A model generated the notes under the pieces. The model ran no database searches. It worked only from the letters and a program-made list of their open reading frames with translations, and was not told the origin of the DNA. From Planctomycetota bacterium (GTDB taxonomy: Bacteria > Planctomycetota > UBA11346): a stretch of 64,000 nt of DNA. Location of the stretch: NCBI GenBank assembly GCA_016745075.1, contig JADGDD010000008.1, forward strand, positions 74,678 to 138,677, in the 5' to 3' direction. The position numbers and the translations under genes are program-made. Below are positions 1 to 8,565 of the stretch, piece by piece (the first letter of the stretch is position 1; every line of letters starts with the position of its first letter).

Positions 1-1152
1 ACCCACAGACGTGGTTTGCTGGTCTCTGGCGGTGTTCACATTTTCTTAATTATCTGTTCTACGCTTGGGATGTTTGTGGTTACAGGTGCTCAAGACCTGA
101 TAACTTTCCTTGTTGGCATTGAGTTGGCCACCATCCCACTGTATGTGCAGGCAGCAATGTTACGCGATGACTTCTCTTCTGAAGCAAGCGCAAAATATCT
201 CATTATTGGATCACTCTCAACTGCTTTTACTGTATTTGGTATCTCCTACCTCTATGGTGCTGGCAACAGCGTTCATTTTGATACTTTAGCACAAACACTT
301 ACTGCTGATAAACATTTTGCTTGGGTCGGCGTTATTTTTGTACTTGCTGGCATTGGCTTCAAACTCTCCGCTGCGCCCTTCCACATGTGGGCACCAGACA
401 TTTACGATGGTGCGCCACCACCCGTTACGGCCTATATTGCATCATCATCAAAAGCAGCTGGGCTTGCTGGGCTTATCTTGCTTGTGTATGGCCCATTTCA
501 GCAACTCGGTGCAGACTTAGAAAATATTTTCATGTTTCTTGCCATTATCAGCATGACCATTGGTAATCTTGGAGCGTTACGCCAAAAACGATTTAACCGC
601 TTTATGGCTTGGTCATCTGTTGCTCAAATTGGCTTTGTCTTAATGGCCCTCACTGGTGGCGATTTAGCAATACCAAGCATCGCCTTTTATTTGCTGGTCT
701 ACATTATTGGTAACTTCATCGCTTTCTTTGTCGTCAACTGCTTAGCCAGCAACCGCCCTGAAACCTTCAGTAATATGCGCGGCCTCAGCAAACAAAGCCC
801 TTTGCTCGCACTCTGCCTGCTCATTTCCATGTTTAGCCTTGCTGGGATTCCACCACTTGGCGGATTTTTTGGTAAATTTGAATTGTTCCTTGCGGCCGCT
901 CAACCAGGCCATGAACATTTTTACTTGATCTTATTTGCAGCAATCAACGCTGTGGTTTCTTTATATTACTATATGATTGTGGTGAAAGACATATATATCA
1001 CTGAACCGACCCATGCTGACAACAGCACCTGTCCTGCCATTGCAATTTTACCAAGCCAACGTCTGACCTTAGTCGTTTTAGTTATCGCCATTATTGTACT
1101 TGGGGTCTGGCCCGCTGCGCATAGCTGGATATTTACACTCGCAGGTTCATAA
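1..1152 (+). CDS. nuoN: NADH-quinone oxidoreductase subunit N (5' end outside window)
   Basis: This is the proton-translocating membrane subunit N of complex I, which moves protons across the inner membrane during NADH oxidation by quinone. The frame is open from base 1 with no convincing start, so the gene begins upstream. About 383 codons are visible, against roughly 480-500 residues for the family. The protein is hydrophobic throughout, with about ten membrane segments. Around visible residues 118-135 it has the antiporter-like signature GFKLSAAPFHMWAPD followed by YDGAPPPVTAY, including the lysine used in proton transfer. The visible part runs through to a normal C-terminus. Other nuo genes presumably lie to the left. 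A hairpin follows the stop codon. Confidence 0.95.
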   Translation, partial: THRRGLLVSGGVHIFLIICSTLGMFVVTGAQDLITFLVGIELATIPLYVQAAMLRDDFSSEASAKYLIIGSLSTAFTVFGISYLYGAGNSVHFDTLAQTLTADKHFAWVGVIFVLAGIGFKLSAAPFHMWAPDIYDGAPPPVTAYIASSSKAAGLAGLILLVYGPFQQLGADLENIFMFLAIISMTIGNLGALRQKRFNRFMAWSSVAQIGFVLMALTGGDLAIPSIAFYLLVYIIGNFIAFFVVNCLASNRPETFSNMRGLSKQSPLLALCLLISMFSLAGIPPLGGFFGKFELFLAAAQPGHEHFYLILFAAINAVVSLYYYMIVVKDIYITEPTHADNSTCPAIAILPSQRLTLVVLVIAIIVLGVWPAAHSWIFTLAGS

Positions 1153-1162
1153 GTACACCACC

Positions 1163-1205
1163 GTATAAAACGGAGCCTACTCAAATAACAGACTTCGTTT
1201 TATAC
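1163..1205. terminator. Hairpin between convergent nuoN and the sensor kinase gene
   Basis: The arms gtataaaacggag (1163-1175) and cttcgttttatac (1193-1205) pair over 12 of 13 positions with a 17-base loop. The stem lies between two convergent genes and overlaps the stop codon of the kinase, as expected for a bidirectional terminator. The T-rich side of the stem replaces a classical T-run, so the call is moderate. Confidence 0.5.
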
Positions 1206-3665
1206 ACCCTTTTTATACAGACTCGTATACCGTATAAGGTTTTTTTGCAAAACATCTGCTTTCACTGGCTTAGCTAAAAAACCATTCATACCTGCTGCCA
1301 TGCACGCTTGCTCATCTTCTGGTAAGGCATTTGCTGTTAAGGCTATAATTATCACCGTCTTATCCAATTCACGAATACGCCGCGTAGTCTCTAAGCCATC
1401 CATCTCTGGCATTTGCATATCCATCAAGATAAGATCATATGGAGTTTCTGCATGCCGCTCCATCGCTTCACATCCATTAACTGCCAAATCTGACTCATAT
1501 CCCAATTTCTTTAACATCATCATGATAACCTTTTGATTAATAGGGTTATCTTCCGCCACTAATAATCGCAACGACTCACTCAGTAGTATATCGTTACATT
1601 CTGTAACTGGTCCATCCGTAAAATCCACAAGGTGCGTGCTATCTGTGATAGCAAGGCATGCCGTTACCATAAAGGTGCTGCCATTCCCAAACTCACTAGT
1701 GACTTGTACATCCCCGCCCATTGCCCGTGCAATTTGACGACTAATTGCCAGCCCCAAACCCGTTCCGCCAAAGCGACGAGAAATTGATGAGTCTGCTTGG
1801 ATAAAAGGAGAGAATAAGCGTTCTTTCACATCTTCTGTAATACCGATTCCTGTATCTCGCACCGAACTCATTAACAAAAAGTCATCGCCTACTTGCTTCC
1901 CGCCAAGCGTCCAATGAACAGATCCATGCTTTGTGAATTTAGCAGCATTGCTCAGCAAATTCAAAAAAATCTGACGTAAACGTTTTGCATCAGCACTCAG
2001 TACAGAAGGCACACTTGATTCTATCTTCACCTCAAAACGTAAGCCCTTCTTTTGCATACGTTCATCAATAATTCTGTGAATAGAAGACACCCAGTCTGCA
2101 ACCGCAAACGGTTCTGCATCAAAAGACATTTTCCCAGCTTCCAGTTTGGAGTAATCCAAAAGGTCGTCTATAATCTCAAGCATAATTTCGCCACTATCAC
2201 GCAGTATATCGAGGTATTCTTGTTGCTCTGTATCCAGATCAGTTTTCTCCATAGTCGAAGCCATGCCGATAACCGCGTTCATCGGCGTTCTAATTTCATG
2301 ACTCATCATCGCCAGAAAAGTAGACATGGCACGATTACCGGCTTCTGCTTCATCACGAGCCTTAATTAACTCGGTTTCTATTTCCAATTGCTGAACAATA
2401 TCACGCACCACGGCAACAAAACGAGGAGATAAAACACCATCATCAATATATTGGAGGTGGATTTGTACTGGAACATCATGTCCTTCCCGATGACGATGCT
2501 CCGTGCGGAAGCTCAGTAAATCGAGCGTTCCCTGTTTCAATGGTTGAACCATTTCTGAAAATTCATCCCAGTTAAGTTTCGGTTTAATATCTAAGGGTGT
2601 CATCTTAAGCAGTTCAGTAATACTATAACCAACTTGTTCACAGGCTCCATTATTCACATAAAAAAAACGAAAATCATCTGGGTCAAAAATAAACACACAA
2701 TCATGAGTGATATCCAAGGTCAGTTTAAACTCACGCAAAGATGCTTCTGCCATGCGCCGTTGCTGAATTTGTTTGCGCATCCCTAAAATCCAAAGAGTTG
2801 CAAGAACCCCCAACACTGTAGCTCCAGAGACAATAACAATGAGCACTCGAATCATTGAACGTAGACTAGATGCATCTTCAATATGTGGAGCAAACCAAGC
2901 ACTTCGTATTTCTCGACGACGACCATTGGGAATATGCTCTAGAACTTTATTTAAAATACTTACTAACTCTGGCCAATCTTTGCGCACCCCCATACCAAGC
3001 GCAAAGGTGTATGGTGTTGCGGCGGCAATATTTAAGTTTGTTAGCCCTTGTTTATCAATCACATGACTAATAGATGGCAATGTACCAAAATAGGCATCTA
3101 TACGACCAAGAGAAACCTGCTCTAAGCCCTTCTCTGCGCTCGAAAATGGGTGTAAATCTAAATACGAGTGGTCCCGCTTGAGATGCTCGTGAGAAACGTA
3201 CCCATCAGCCACACCAACACGCATCTGCTCAAGATCTTCTAGGCCATAAATTGATGCGGCATCAGCACGCATAACAACGACCATTGGGAAAGATATATAT
3301 GGCTTGGTAAAAAGGAGGTAAGATTCTCGCTCTGGAGTGGATGCTGCCATCGGCAATACATCTAAACGCCGTTCCTTAATCGCCGCCACAACATCAACCC
3401 ATTTTAAATTTGGAACGGGTTCCCAATTTGTTTTTAACCGATTGTTGAGTTCCGCAATGTAATCAGATGCAATTCCACTATATACACCATTCGTATCAAA
3501 ATACTCTAAAGGCGGCCAATCAGGGTCCACCCCTAAGCGCACCTCTGGATGTTCGTGAAGCCACACTCTTTCTGCTGGACTCAGATAGGACTCAATAGCC
3601 TCTTGTTCGACAGCACTAACTATGCAGAGACAACACAACAATAACAAAGAGCGCCAAGCCATCAT
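1200..3665 (-). CDS. Hybrid sensor histidine kinase with periplasmic solute-binding sensor
   Basis: This is a BvgS/EvgS-like hybrid kinase of 821 residues. A signal peptide (about 1-18) is followed by a periplasmic family 3 solute-binding sensor (about 30-265, with VRLGVDPDWPPLEYFD near its start). Next come one membrane helix (about 271-295), a PAS domain (about 305-430) and a HisKA domain with MMSHEIRTPMNAVIG (phospho-accepting His near 454). A HATPase domain carries DTGIGI and GGTGLGLAISRQ, and a C-terminal receiver has ILMDMQMPEMDG (phospho-Asp near 745) and the conserved KPV lysine. It probably senses an amino acid or similar small ligand. No Hpt domain is visible, so the phosphorelay partner must be elsewhere. 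The receiver gene just upstream on the same strand is a candidate partner. Two adjacent ATGs make the start ambiguous by one codon. Confidence 0.93.
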   Translation of the reverse strand: MMAWRSLLLLCCLCIVSAVEQEAIESYLSPAERVWLHEHPEVRLGVDPDWPPLEYFDTNGVYSGIASDYIAELNNRLKTNWEPVPNLKWVDVVAAIKERRLDVLPMAASTPERESYLLFTKPYISFPMVVVMRADAASIYGLEDLEQMRVGVADGYVSHEHLKRDHSYLDLHPFSSAEKGLEQVSLGRIDAYFGTLPSISHVIDKQGLTNLNIAAATPYTFALGMGVRKDWPELVSILNKVLEHIPNGRRREIRSAWFAPHIEDASSLRSMIRVLIVIVSGATVLGVLATLWILGMRKQIQQRRMAEASLREFKLTLDITHDCVFIFDPDDFRFFYVNNGACEQVGYSITELLKMTPLDIKPKLNWDEFSEMVQPLKQGTLDLLSFRTEHRHREGHDVPVQIHLQYIDDGVLSPRFVAVVRDIVQQLEIETELIKARDEAEAGNRAMSTFLAMMSHEIRTPMNAVIGMASTMEKTDLDTEQQEYLDILRDSGEIMLEIIDDLLDYSKLEAGKMSFDAEPFAVADWVSSIHRIIDERMQKKGLRFEVKIESSVPSVLSADAKRLRQIFLNLLSNAAKFTKHGSVHWTLGGKQVGDDFLLMSSVRDTGIGITEDVKERLFSPFIQADSSISRRFGGTGLGLAISRQIARAMGGDVQVTSEFGNGSTFMVTACLAITDSTHLVDFTDGPVTECNDILLSESLRLLVAEDNPINQKVIMMMLKKLGYESDLAVNGCEAMERHAETPYDLILMDMQMPEMDGLETTRRIRELDKTVIIIALTANALPEDEQACMAAGMNGFLAKPVKADVLQKNLIRYTSLYKKGV

Positions 3666-3747
3666 TACTTACTATCCCATTTCCCTTTTAACAAATTAGC
3701 GAGTCTGTAAATATGCGCTCGCTTAGGTGAGTTTCTCTTCGACCTGC

Positions 3748-4134
3748 TTACATCACTTTTTCTAATGTTTCATTAATGACCGATACTGTAGCAGGTTTTA
3801 TAATATAAGCGTCACATTGTTTACGAAAAGATTCAAAAATCTCATCATGCTTATCAAGACCAGACACCATTACAATCTTTGCTCCATGGCCTGGCAATAT
3901 CCCCGCTTCACACTCTATAGCTCGCATGCGATCAAGCACTTCCTGACCATCAATACCGGGCATCATAATATCGAGGAAGACAATAGAGTAGGGGTCATCA
4001 TCCCGTCGAGCTTTGAGGAACCGCGCTAAGCCTTTTTCACCAGTTTCAGCATGGTCCACCCACGCACGGTTACCAATGATTGCTTCCAGCAAATCCCGAC
4101 ATGCTGCTTCGTTATCTACCAGTAGTATACGCAT
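3748..4134 (-). CDS. Stand-alone receiver-domain response regulator (CheY-like)
   Basis: This 128-residue protein is a receiver domain with no output domain. The acidic pocket is Asp7/Glu9 (LLVDNEA), the phosphorylation site is Asp55 (IVFLDIMMPGIDG), the switch Ser is at 91 (VMVSG) and the conserved Lys is 113 (IIKPA). All key residues are present. It precedes the hybrid kinase gene on the same strand by about 80 bases and is probably part of the same signalling route, either as an intermediate phosphate carrier or as a protein-protein effector. Its own promoter is excellent and places transcription initiation at the ATG. The target of signalling cannot be read from the sequence. Confidence 0.9.
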   Translation of the reverse strand: MRILLVDNEAACRDLLEAIIGNRAWVDHAETGEKGLARFLKARRDDDPYSIVFLDIMMPGIDGQEVLDRMRAIECEAGILPGHGAKIVMVSGLDKHDEIFESFRKQCDAYIIKPATVSVINETLEKVM

Positions 4135-4139
4135 AGGAA

Positions 4140-4168
4140 ATTATACCTTACAGAGCAAATAACCGCAA
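4140..4168 (-). promoter_or_regulatory. Promoter of the receiver gene, leaderless layout
   Basis: On the minus strand a -35 TTGCGG (4168-4163), a 17-base spacer and a perfect -10 TATAAT (4145-4140) are followed by five bases and then the ATG at 4134. Transcription should start at or within a base or two of the start codon, leaving no room for a ribosome-binding site. Confidence 0.75.
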
Positions 4169-4183
4169 GTTGGTCTCCTGAAC

Positions 4184-4210
4184 TTGCGCCGACTAAGCAA
4201 ACACTAAACT
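4184..4210 (+). promoter_or_regulatory. Promoter of the FAD/Fe-S dehydrogenase gene, leaderless layout
   Basis: TTGCGC (4184-4189), a 15-base spacer and TAAACT (4205-4210) are followed by seven bases and the ATG at 4218. The spacer is short, so this is weaker than the divergent partner promoter, but it has the same arrangement relative to the start codon. Confidence 0.5.
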
Positions 4211-4217
4211 TCCTCGC

Positions 4218-7154
4218 ATGGGACAACAAACAGCAACTCAATTGGCCAGCTCTCTGGTCGATCTCGACAAACGCCTCAATGGTGATGTATCCGCCAAAGG
4301 CCTTGACCGCATGCTTTATGCTACCGATGCATCTATGTATCAAGAGTTACCAACGGCCATTGCGCGCCCAAAAGATGCAGAGGACTGTCAAACCTTGGTC
4401 AATTGGGCTAGAGATCATAAAATTGGCCTTATTCCACGAGCTGCTGGTACTGGCCTTGCCGGACAGGTTGTTGGCGATGGCATTGTAGTTGATTGTTCCC
4501 GTTACATGACTGCCAGCCAAGAACTCAACAAAGCAAATCGCAGCATTACCGTTGAGCCAGGCGTTATTCAAGATGACCTGAACGATGCCATGGCTCCTGC
4601 TGGCCTACGTTTTGGTCCAGACACTTCCACCAGCAACCGCTGCATGATTGGCGGTATGATTGGCACCAACGCCTGCGGCGAGCATTCTATCATCCACGGA
4701 ACAACCCGTGACCATGTTCTAGCTATTGATACCGTACTCAGTGATGGCAGCAGCGTACGTTTTGAAGCACTCAGCACTGACGAGCTCAACGAAAAAAAAC
4801 AACTAAACACCTTAGAAGGGTCTATTTATGCTGGCCTCTGTAATGTAATAGACACACACAAAGATGCTATCATTGCAGCTTTCCCAAAGCCCAACATTAA
4901 ACGCCGCACCTCTGGCTATGCACTCGATTACCTTGCAAACAGCCAACCATGGAACCCAGACGGCCCTGCCTTTAATCTTGCTCCCTTCTTATGTGGCAGC
5001 GAAGGCACTCTCTGCTTTACCACCGCCGCTGAGTTAAATCTAGTAGACCTACCTCAAGAACGTATTGTGGTCTGCTGTCATTTTCACAGTGTCCTAGAAG
5101 CCTGTCGCGCCAATGTTATTGCTGTTGAACAAGGACCATCCGCCGCAGAACTCATAGATGGCACTATCCTTGGCATTACCAAGACAAACCGTGAACAAGA
5201 ACGTAATCGTTTCTGGCTGGAAGGTGAACCAGAAGCTGTACTCGTTGTTGAATTCTATGGTGATTCTGCTGAGGAAGTCCAAATAAAAGCTGACCAGCTC
5301 ATTGCCCGCCTCACAGAAGCAAAACTCGGCCACGCTTTTCCAATAGTGAAAGGTGCAGACATCACCAAAGTCTGGGCACTACGTAAAGCAGGACTTGGCT
5401 TGTTAATGGGTGTCCCCGGAGACCGCAAGGCTGTCCCTATTATTGAAGATGCCGCGGTAGCTGTAGAAGACTTGCCCGCCTACATTGAAGGCGTTGATGC
5501 AATTCTAGAGAAATATTCCTGTGGTTGTGTCTATTATGCGCACGCATCTGTGGGCCTGTTGCATCTACGCCCTGAACTTAACCTTAAAGACGAAACAGAC
5601 AGAAAAACCTTTGTTGGTATTGCTGAGGATATTTTCGATTTAGTCAAACAATTTGGCGGCTGTATTAGTGGTGAACACGGTGACGGTCGTCTACGTGGAC
5701 CATTCCTTGAAAAAATGTTTGGCCCAGAGGTCTACCCTCTCTTTAGTCAAATCAAAGATATCTTCGACCCACAGGACATTTTTAACCCACATAAAATCGT
5801 ACGCGTCAAACCGATTGAAGACAATTGGCGCTATCGTCCAAACCACCCAACACCAGAATTTGAAACCGTTTTTGACTGGTCCAAAGACGAAGGCTTTGTC
5901 CGCGCTGTAGAAAAATGTAACGGTGCAGGCGCCTGCCGCAAAACAGCAGGCCGTGGCACCATGTGCCCATCATATCAAGCAAGCCACGAAGAAATTCAAT
6001 CCACGCGTGGCCGTTCTAATATTTTCCGCCAAGTTCTTGATTCTCCACGTCCAGAGCAAGCGTTTACCAATAGTGATTTGGCAGAAGCACTCGACCTCTG
6101 CCTCTCCTGTAAGGGCTGTGCCTCTGAATGCCCTGCCAATGTTGATATGGCCCGCCTCAAGGCAGAATTTTTACAACAAAAATATGATCGCGTTGGCATA
6201 CCCTTACGTTCACAAATTTTTGCCCACTTTAGTCTGCAAGCTGCCGCTAGCCGGATGATGCCACAATGGGCACAAAAAATATTCCATAAACCTGTTATAA
6301 AAAAAATGCTCGGTATCCACCCAGACCGTAGCCTACCACTCTATACCCGCGCTTCTTTTGAACGCTGGTGGAAAAAACACACGACTCCCGCACAAGCTCA
6401 TAAGAAAGTCGTACTGTATATTGATGAGTTCAGTAGATACCTTGACCCGAATATTGCTATAGACGCTTGCGCTGTCCTAGAAGCTTGCGGCTGCGAAGTC
6501 ATTCCCGTGTGGGGCATAGACTCCGGTCGTTCCTTTATTTCTAAGGGCCTTGTTCGCAAAGCCAAAGCTGTTATTGAAAAATCTGTTAAAAGATTGGCTC
6601 CCTATGCTGCACAAGATATTCCAATTATTGGACTGGAACCATCCGCCTTGCTTGGATTCCGTGATGAAGCGCCAGATTTATTACGCGACAAATTACACAG
6701 TGAAGCCCTTATCGTTCAAGACCAAGCCGTACTCTTTGAAGAGTTCATGATTCGCTTGCAAGAAAACAACGAGTTAGAAAAACTCAACTGGTCTGCTCCT
6801 GCACAAAAAGTAACCATTCATGAGCATTGCCAACAAAAATCAATTGCTGGTGCGGGTCTCACCAAAAAAGCACTGAGCTGTATTCCTGGCTGGGAAAACT
6901 TGAACCTGCTTGATACCGGTTGTTGCGGTATGGCGGGTAGCTTTGGTTATGAGTCCGAACATTATGAACTCAGTCAACAGATTGGCGAAATGGTCTTGCT
7001 GCCTGCGGCTCGTGCTGCTGACGCTGAAACCATCCTTTGTGCTCCTGGCACAAGTTGTCGTCACCAGATCAAAGACGGTGCCTCAGTACCGTCACTCCAT
7101 CCAGCACAAATCATGGCACAAGCTTTGAATACGGGTCATTCAGAATCAAAATAA
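4218..7154 (+). CDS. FAD-binding and Fe-S-binding 2-hydroxyacid dehydrogenase (YdiJ/D-lactate dehydrogenase type)
   Basis: This 978-residue flavo-iron-sulfur oxidoreductase probably oxidises a D-2-hydroxyacid (D-2-hydroxyglutarate or D-lactate) and passes electrons to the respiratory chain. The N-terminal half is a PCMH-type FAD domain (about 40-270, with PRAAGTGLAGQ and GGMIGTNACGEHS). A FAD-linked oxidase C-terminal domain follows, ending near GEHGDGRLRGPF. The C-terminal part has two 4Fe-4S clusters (CNGAGAC...MCPS near 566 and CLSCKGCASECP near 627) and a CCG domain with HEHCQQKS near 869 and TGCCGMAGSFGYE near 900. The size matches E. coli YdiJ, a D-2-hydroxyglutarate dehydrogenase. No cofactor motif is missing. 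It is transcribed divergently from the receiver gene. The substrate is inferred from the family only. Confidence 0.9.
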   Translation: MGQQTATQLASSLVDLDKRLNGDVSAKGLDRMLYATDASMYQELPTAIARPKDAEDCQTLVNWARDHKIGLIPRAAGTGLAGQVVGDGIVVDCSRYMTASQELNKANRSITVEPGVIQDDLNDAMAPAGLRFGPDTSTSNRCMIGGMIGTNACGEHSIIHGTTRDHVLAIDTVLSDGSSVRFEALSTDELNEKKQLNTLEGSIYAGLCNVIDTHKDAIIAAFPKPNIKRRTSGYALDYLANSQPWNPDGPAFNLAPFLCGSEGTLCFTTAAELNLVDLPQERIVVCCHFHSVLEACRANVIAVEQGPSAAELIDGTILGITKTNREQERNRFWLEGEPEAVLVVEFYGDSAEEVQIKADQLIARLTEAKLGHAFPIVKGADITKVWALRKAGLGLLMGVPGDRKAVPIIEDAAVAVEDLPAYIEGVDAILEKYSCGCVYYAHASVGLLHLRPELNLKDETDRKTFVGIAEDIFDLVKQFGGCISGEHGDGRLRGPFLEKMFGPEVYPLFSQIKDIFDPQDIFNPHKIVRVKPIEDNWRYRPNHPTPEFETVFDWSKDEGFVRAVEKCNGAGACRKTAGRGTMCPSYQASHEEIQSTRGRSNIFRQVLDSPRPEQAFTNSDLAEALDLCLSCKGCASECPANVDMARLKAEFLQQKYDRVGIPLRSQIFAHFSLQAAASRMMPQWAQKIFHKPVIKKMLGIHPDRSLPLYTRASFERWWKKHTTPAQAHKKVVLYIDEFSRYLDPNIAIDACAVLEACGCEVIPVWGIDSGRSFISKGLVRKAKAVIEKSVKRLAPYAAQDIPIIGLEPSALLGFRDEAPDLLRDKLHSEALIVQDQAVLFEEFMIRLQENNELEKLNWSAPAQKVTIHEHCQQKSIAGAGLTKKALSCIPGWENLNLLDTGCCGMAGSFGYESEHYELSQQIGEMVLLPAARAADAETILCAPGTSCRHQIKDGASVPSLHPAQIMAQALNTGHSESK

Positions 7155-7233
7155 GAAAACACTTTAATTTCCTTCTGAAACACATTCGCATGCAACAGTG
7201 CATGAAGTCTTGGTTTGCATTTCTCTACCACAC

Positions 7234-7269
7234 GGCAGGCTCTCAGTATTCATGATAACAGAGCCTGCC
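7234..7269 (+). repeat. Perfect inverted repeat spanning the start codon of the transporter gene
   Basis: The arms ggcaggctct (7234-7243) and agagcctgcc (7260-7269) are perfect complements separated by 16 bases that contain the proposed ATG at 7252. In mRNA this 10-bp GC-rich hairpin would hold the start codon in its loop. It could be a translation control element or an operator. No T-run follows it, so it is not a typical terminator of the gene upstream. Confidence 0.5.
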
Positions 7270-8487
7270 CAAGACAACAACAAACACACCCTCAGCCAAA
7301 GCGGCAAGCGATGGGTTCTGGGTGATGTTTTTCGGCAGACATTAAGCACACCAGTTGTTCAGGCTGCTAGTGGCAGTGGATTACTGCTCTTGCTTGCCAT
7401 TCAACATTTTCATTTATCCGCGTTTGAAAAAAGTCTACACGCCATTGCCTTCCCGATTGGCATGTTACTCGCCCCAGTACTGGTTGGGCTTGCTGGCAGT
7501 AAACAGTGGGCTGGACAGAAAGTTATGGCACTGTCTTCAGTCATCACTGCAGTCGCCCTGCTCTCGAACTGTTTTTGGGAGAATAGTACATGGTACCTCT
7601 ATAGCATTCTGTGTGGCATTATCTCGCTTGGTACTTTCTACCCTTTTGTCACCAACGGTTGGCAAAGCCATGTACACGCATCTGTGCGCGGAAAATGGTT
7701 CTCTATTACACGTTCTATCGGCTCATTAAGTACGATCGGTATTACCGCACTGATCGCGTGGTTTTTAGGAGATTCGACTGACGGCTACCAAATTGTTTTA
7801 TTTTTACTTGCGGGCTTGCTTTGTATCTGTGCTGCGATTCTTTGGCGACAACCGCATCTCACCGTTTCTTCTAATGGCAACAATATTCTTCGACAAATAT
7901 CGCTGTTATGGCGTTACCCTATTTTTGGTTATATTAGTTTTAGTTGGTACTTATTAGGACTTTCCAATCTCTCTACCATTCCGCTCAGAAACGAATATCT
8001 GGCAGGCAGTGCACACGGTCTTGAATATGCTCCCAATCTTATTTTAGTTATTCTCGTTATTATTCCCACGGTGTTTGAATTACTGAGTGCCTTGGTCTGG
8101 GGGCGGCTCTTTGACCGCATGAACTTCATTATTTTGCGGCAATCTATCAATGTCTTTTTTGCTCTCAGTATTGGCCTATTTTTCTTACCGAGTATTGAAA
8201 TGCAAATACTCGGGTCTGTTCTTTTTGGTTGTGCCCGTGGTGGTGGTAGCGTTGCCTGGAGTCTGTGGGTGACCAAATTTGCGCCTCCAAACCGGACCGC
8301 AGATTATATGGCAGTACATACTTTCCTGACCGGTACGCGCGGCATCATCGGGCCACTTATCGCTTTTCAGATGATCGAAATATTCAGCATGCAAGCCGTC
8401 ACCCTCTCTTGTGTTGGTCTCACTGTCTTCGCAACCCTGCTGCTTATACCAATCATAAAAGTCGGTAAAAACCTACCTGCTTCGTAA
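7252..8487 (+). CDS. Major facilitator superfamily-type membrane transporter
   Basis: This integral membrane protein of 411 residues has about twelve hydrophobic segments in two halves joined by a polar stretch, with the overall look of an MFS carrier. Short charged loops such as VWGRLFDRMN lie after the central region, and I recognise no substrate signature. I prefer the ATG at 7252, which gives a polar N-terminus of about 25 residues before the first helix. A GTG in the same frame at 7198 would add 18 residues, but neither start has a Shine-Dalgarno sequence. The gene follows the FAD/Fe-S dehydrogenase on the same strand, so it might import that enzyme's substrate. That is context inference only. 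Confidence 0.75.
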   Translation: MITEPAQDNNKHTLSQSGKRWVLGDVFRQTLSTPVVQAASGSGLLLLLAIQHFHLSAFEKSLHAIAFPIGMLLAPVLVGLAGSKQWAGQKVMALSSVITAVALLSNCFWENSTWYLYSILCGIISLGTFYPFVTNGWQSHVHASVRGKWFSITRSIGSLSTIGITALIAWFLGDSTDGYQIVLFLLAGLLCICAAILWRQPHLTVSSNGNNILRQISLLWRYPIFGYISFSWYLLGLSNLSTIPLRNEYLAGSAHGLEYAPNLILVILVIIPTVFELLSALVWGRLFDRMNFIILRQSINVFFALSIGLFFLPSIEMQILGSVLFGCARGGGSVAWSLWVTKFAPPNRTADYMAVHTFLTGTRGIIGPLIAFQMIEIFSMQAVTLSCVGLTVFATLLLIPIIKVGKNLPAS

Positions 8488-8565
8488 CATGCATACGACC
8501 GGTCTCGTCAAAAGACATATTCCTGCTTTCGTTTCTAAAGTTCATTCCTACCCTCCTGCCCAGTT

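Noticed and set aside
7198..7251. GTG start at 7198 for the transporter
   Set aside because: No ribosome site or promoter at the right distance; the added residues do not resemble a transporter N-terminus. Not fully excluded.
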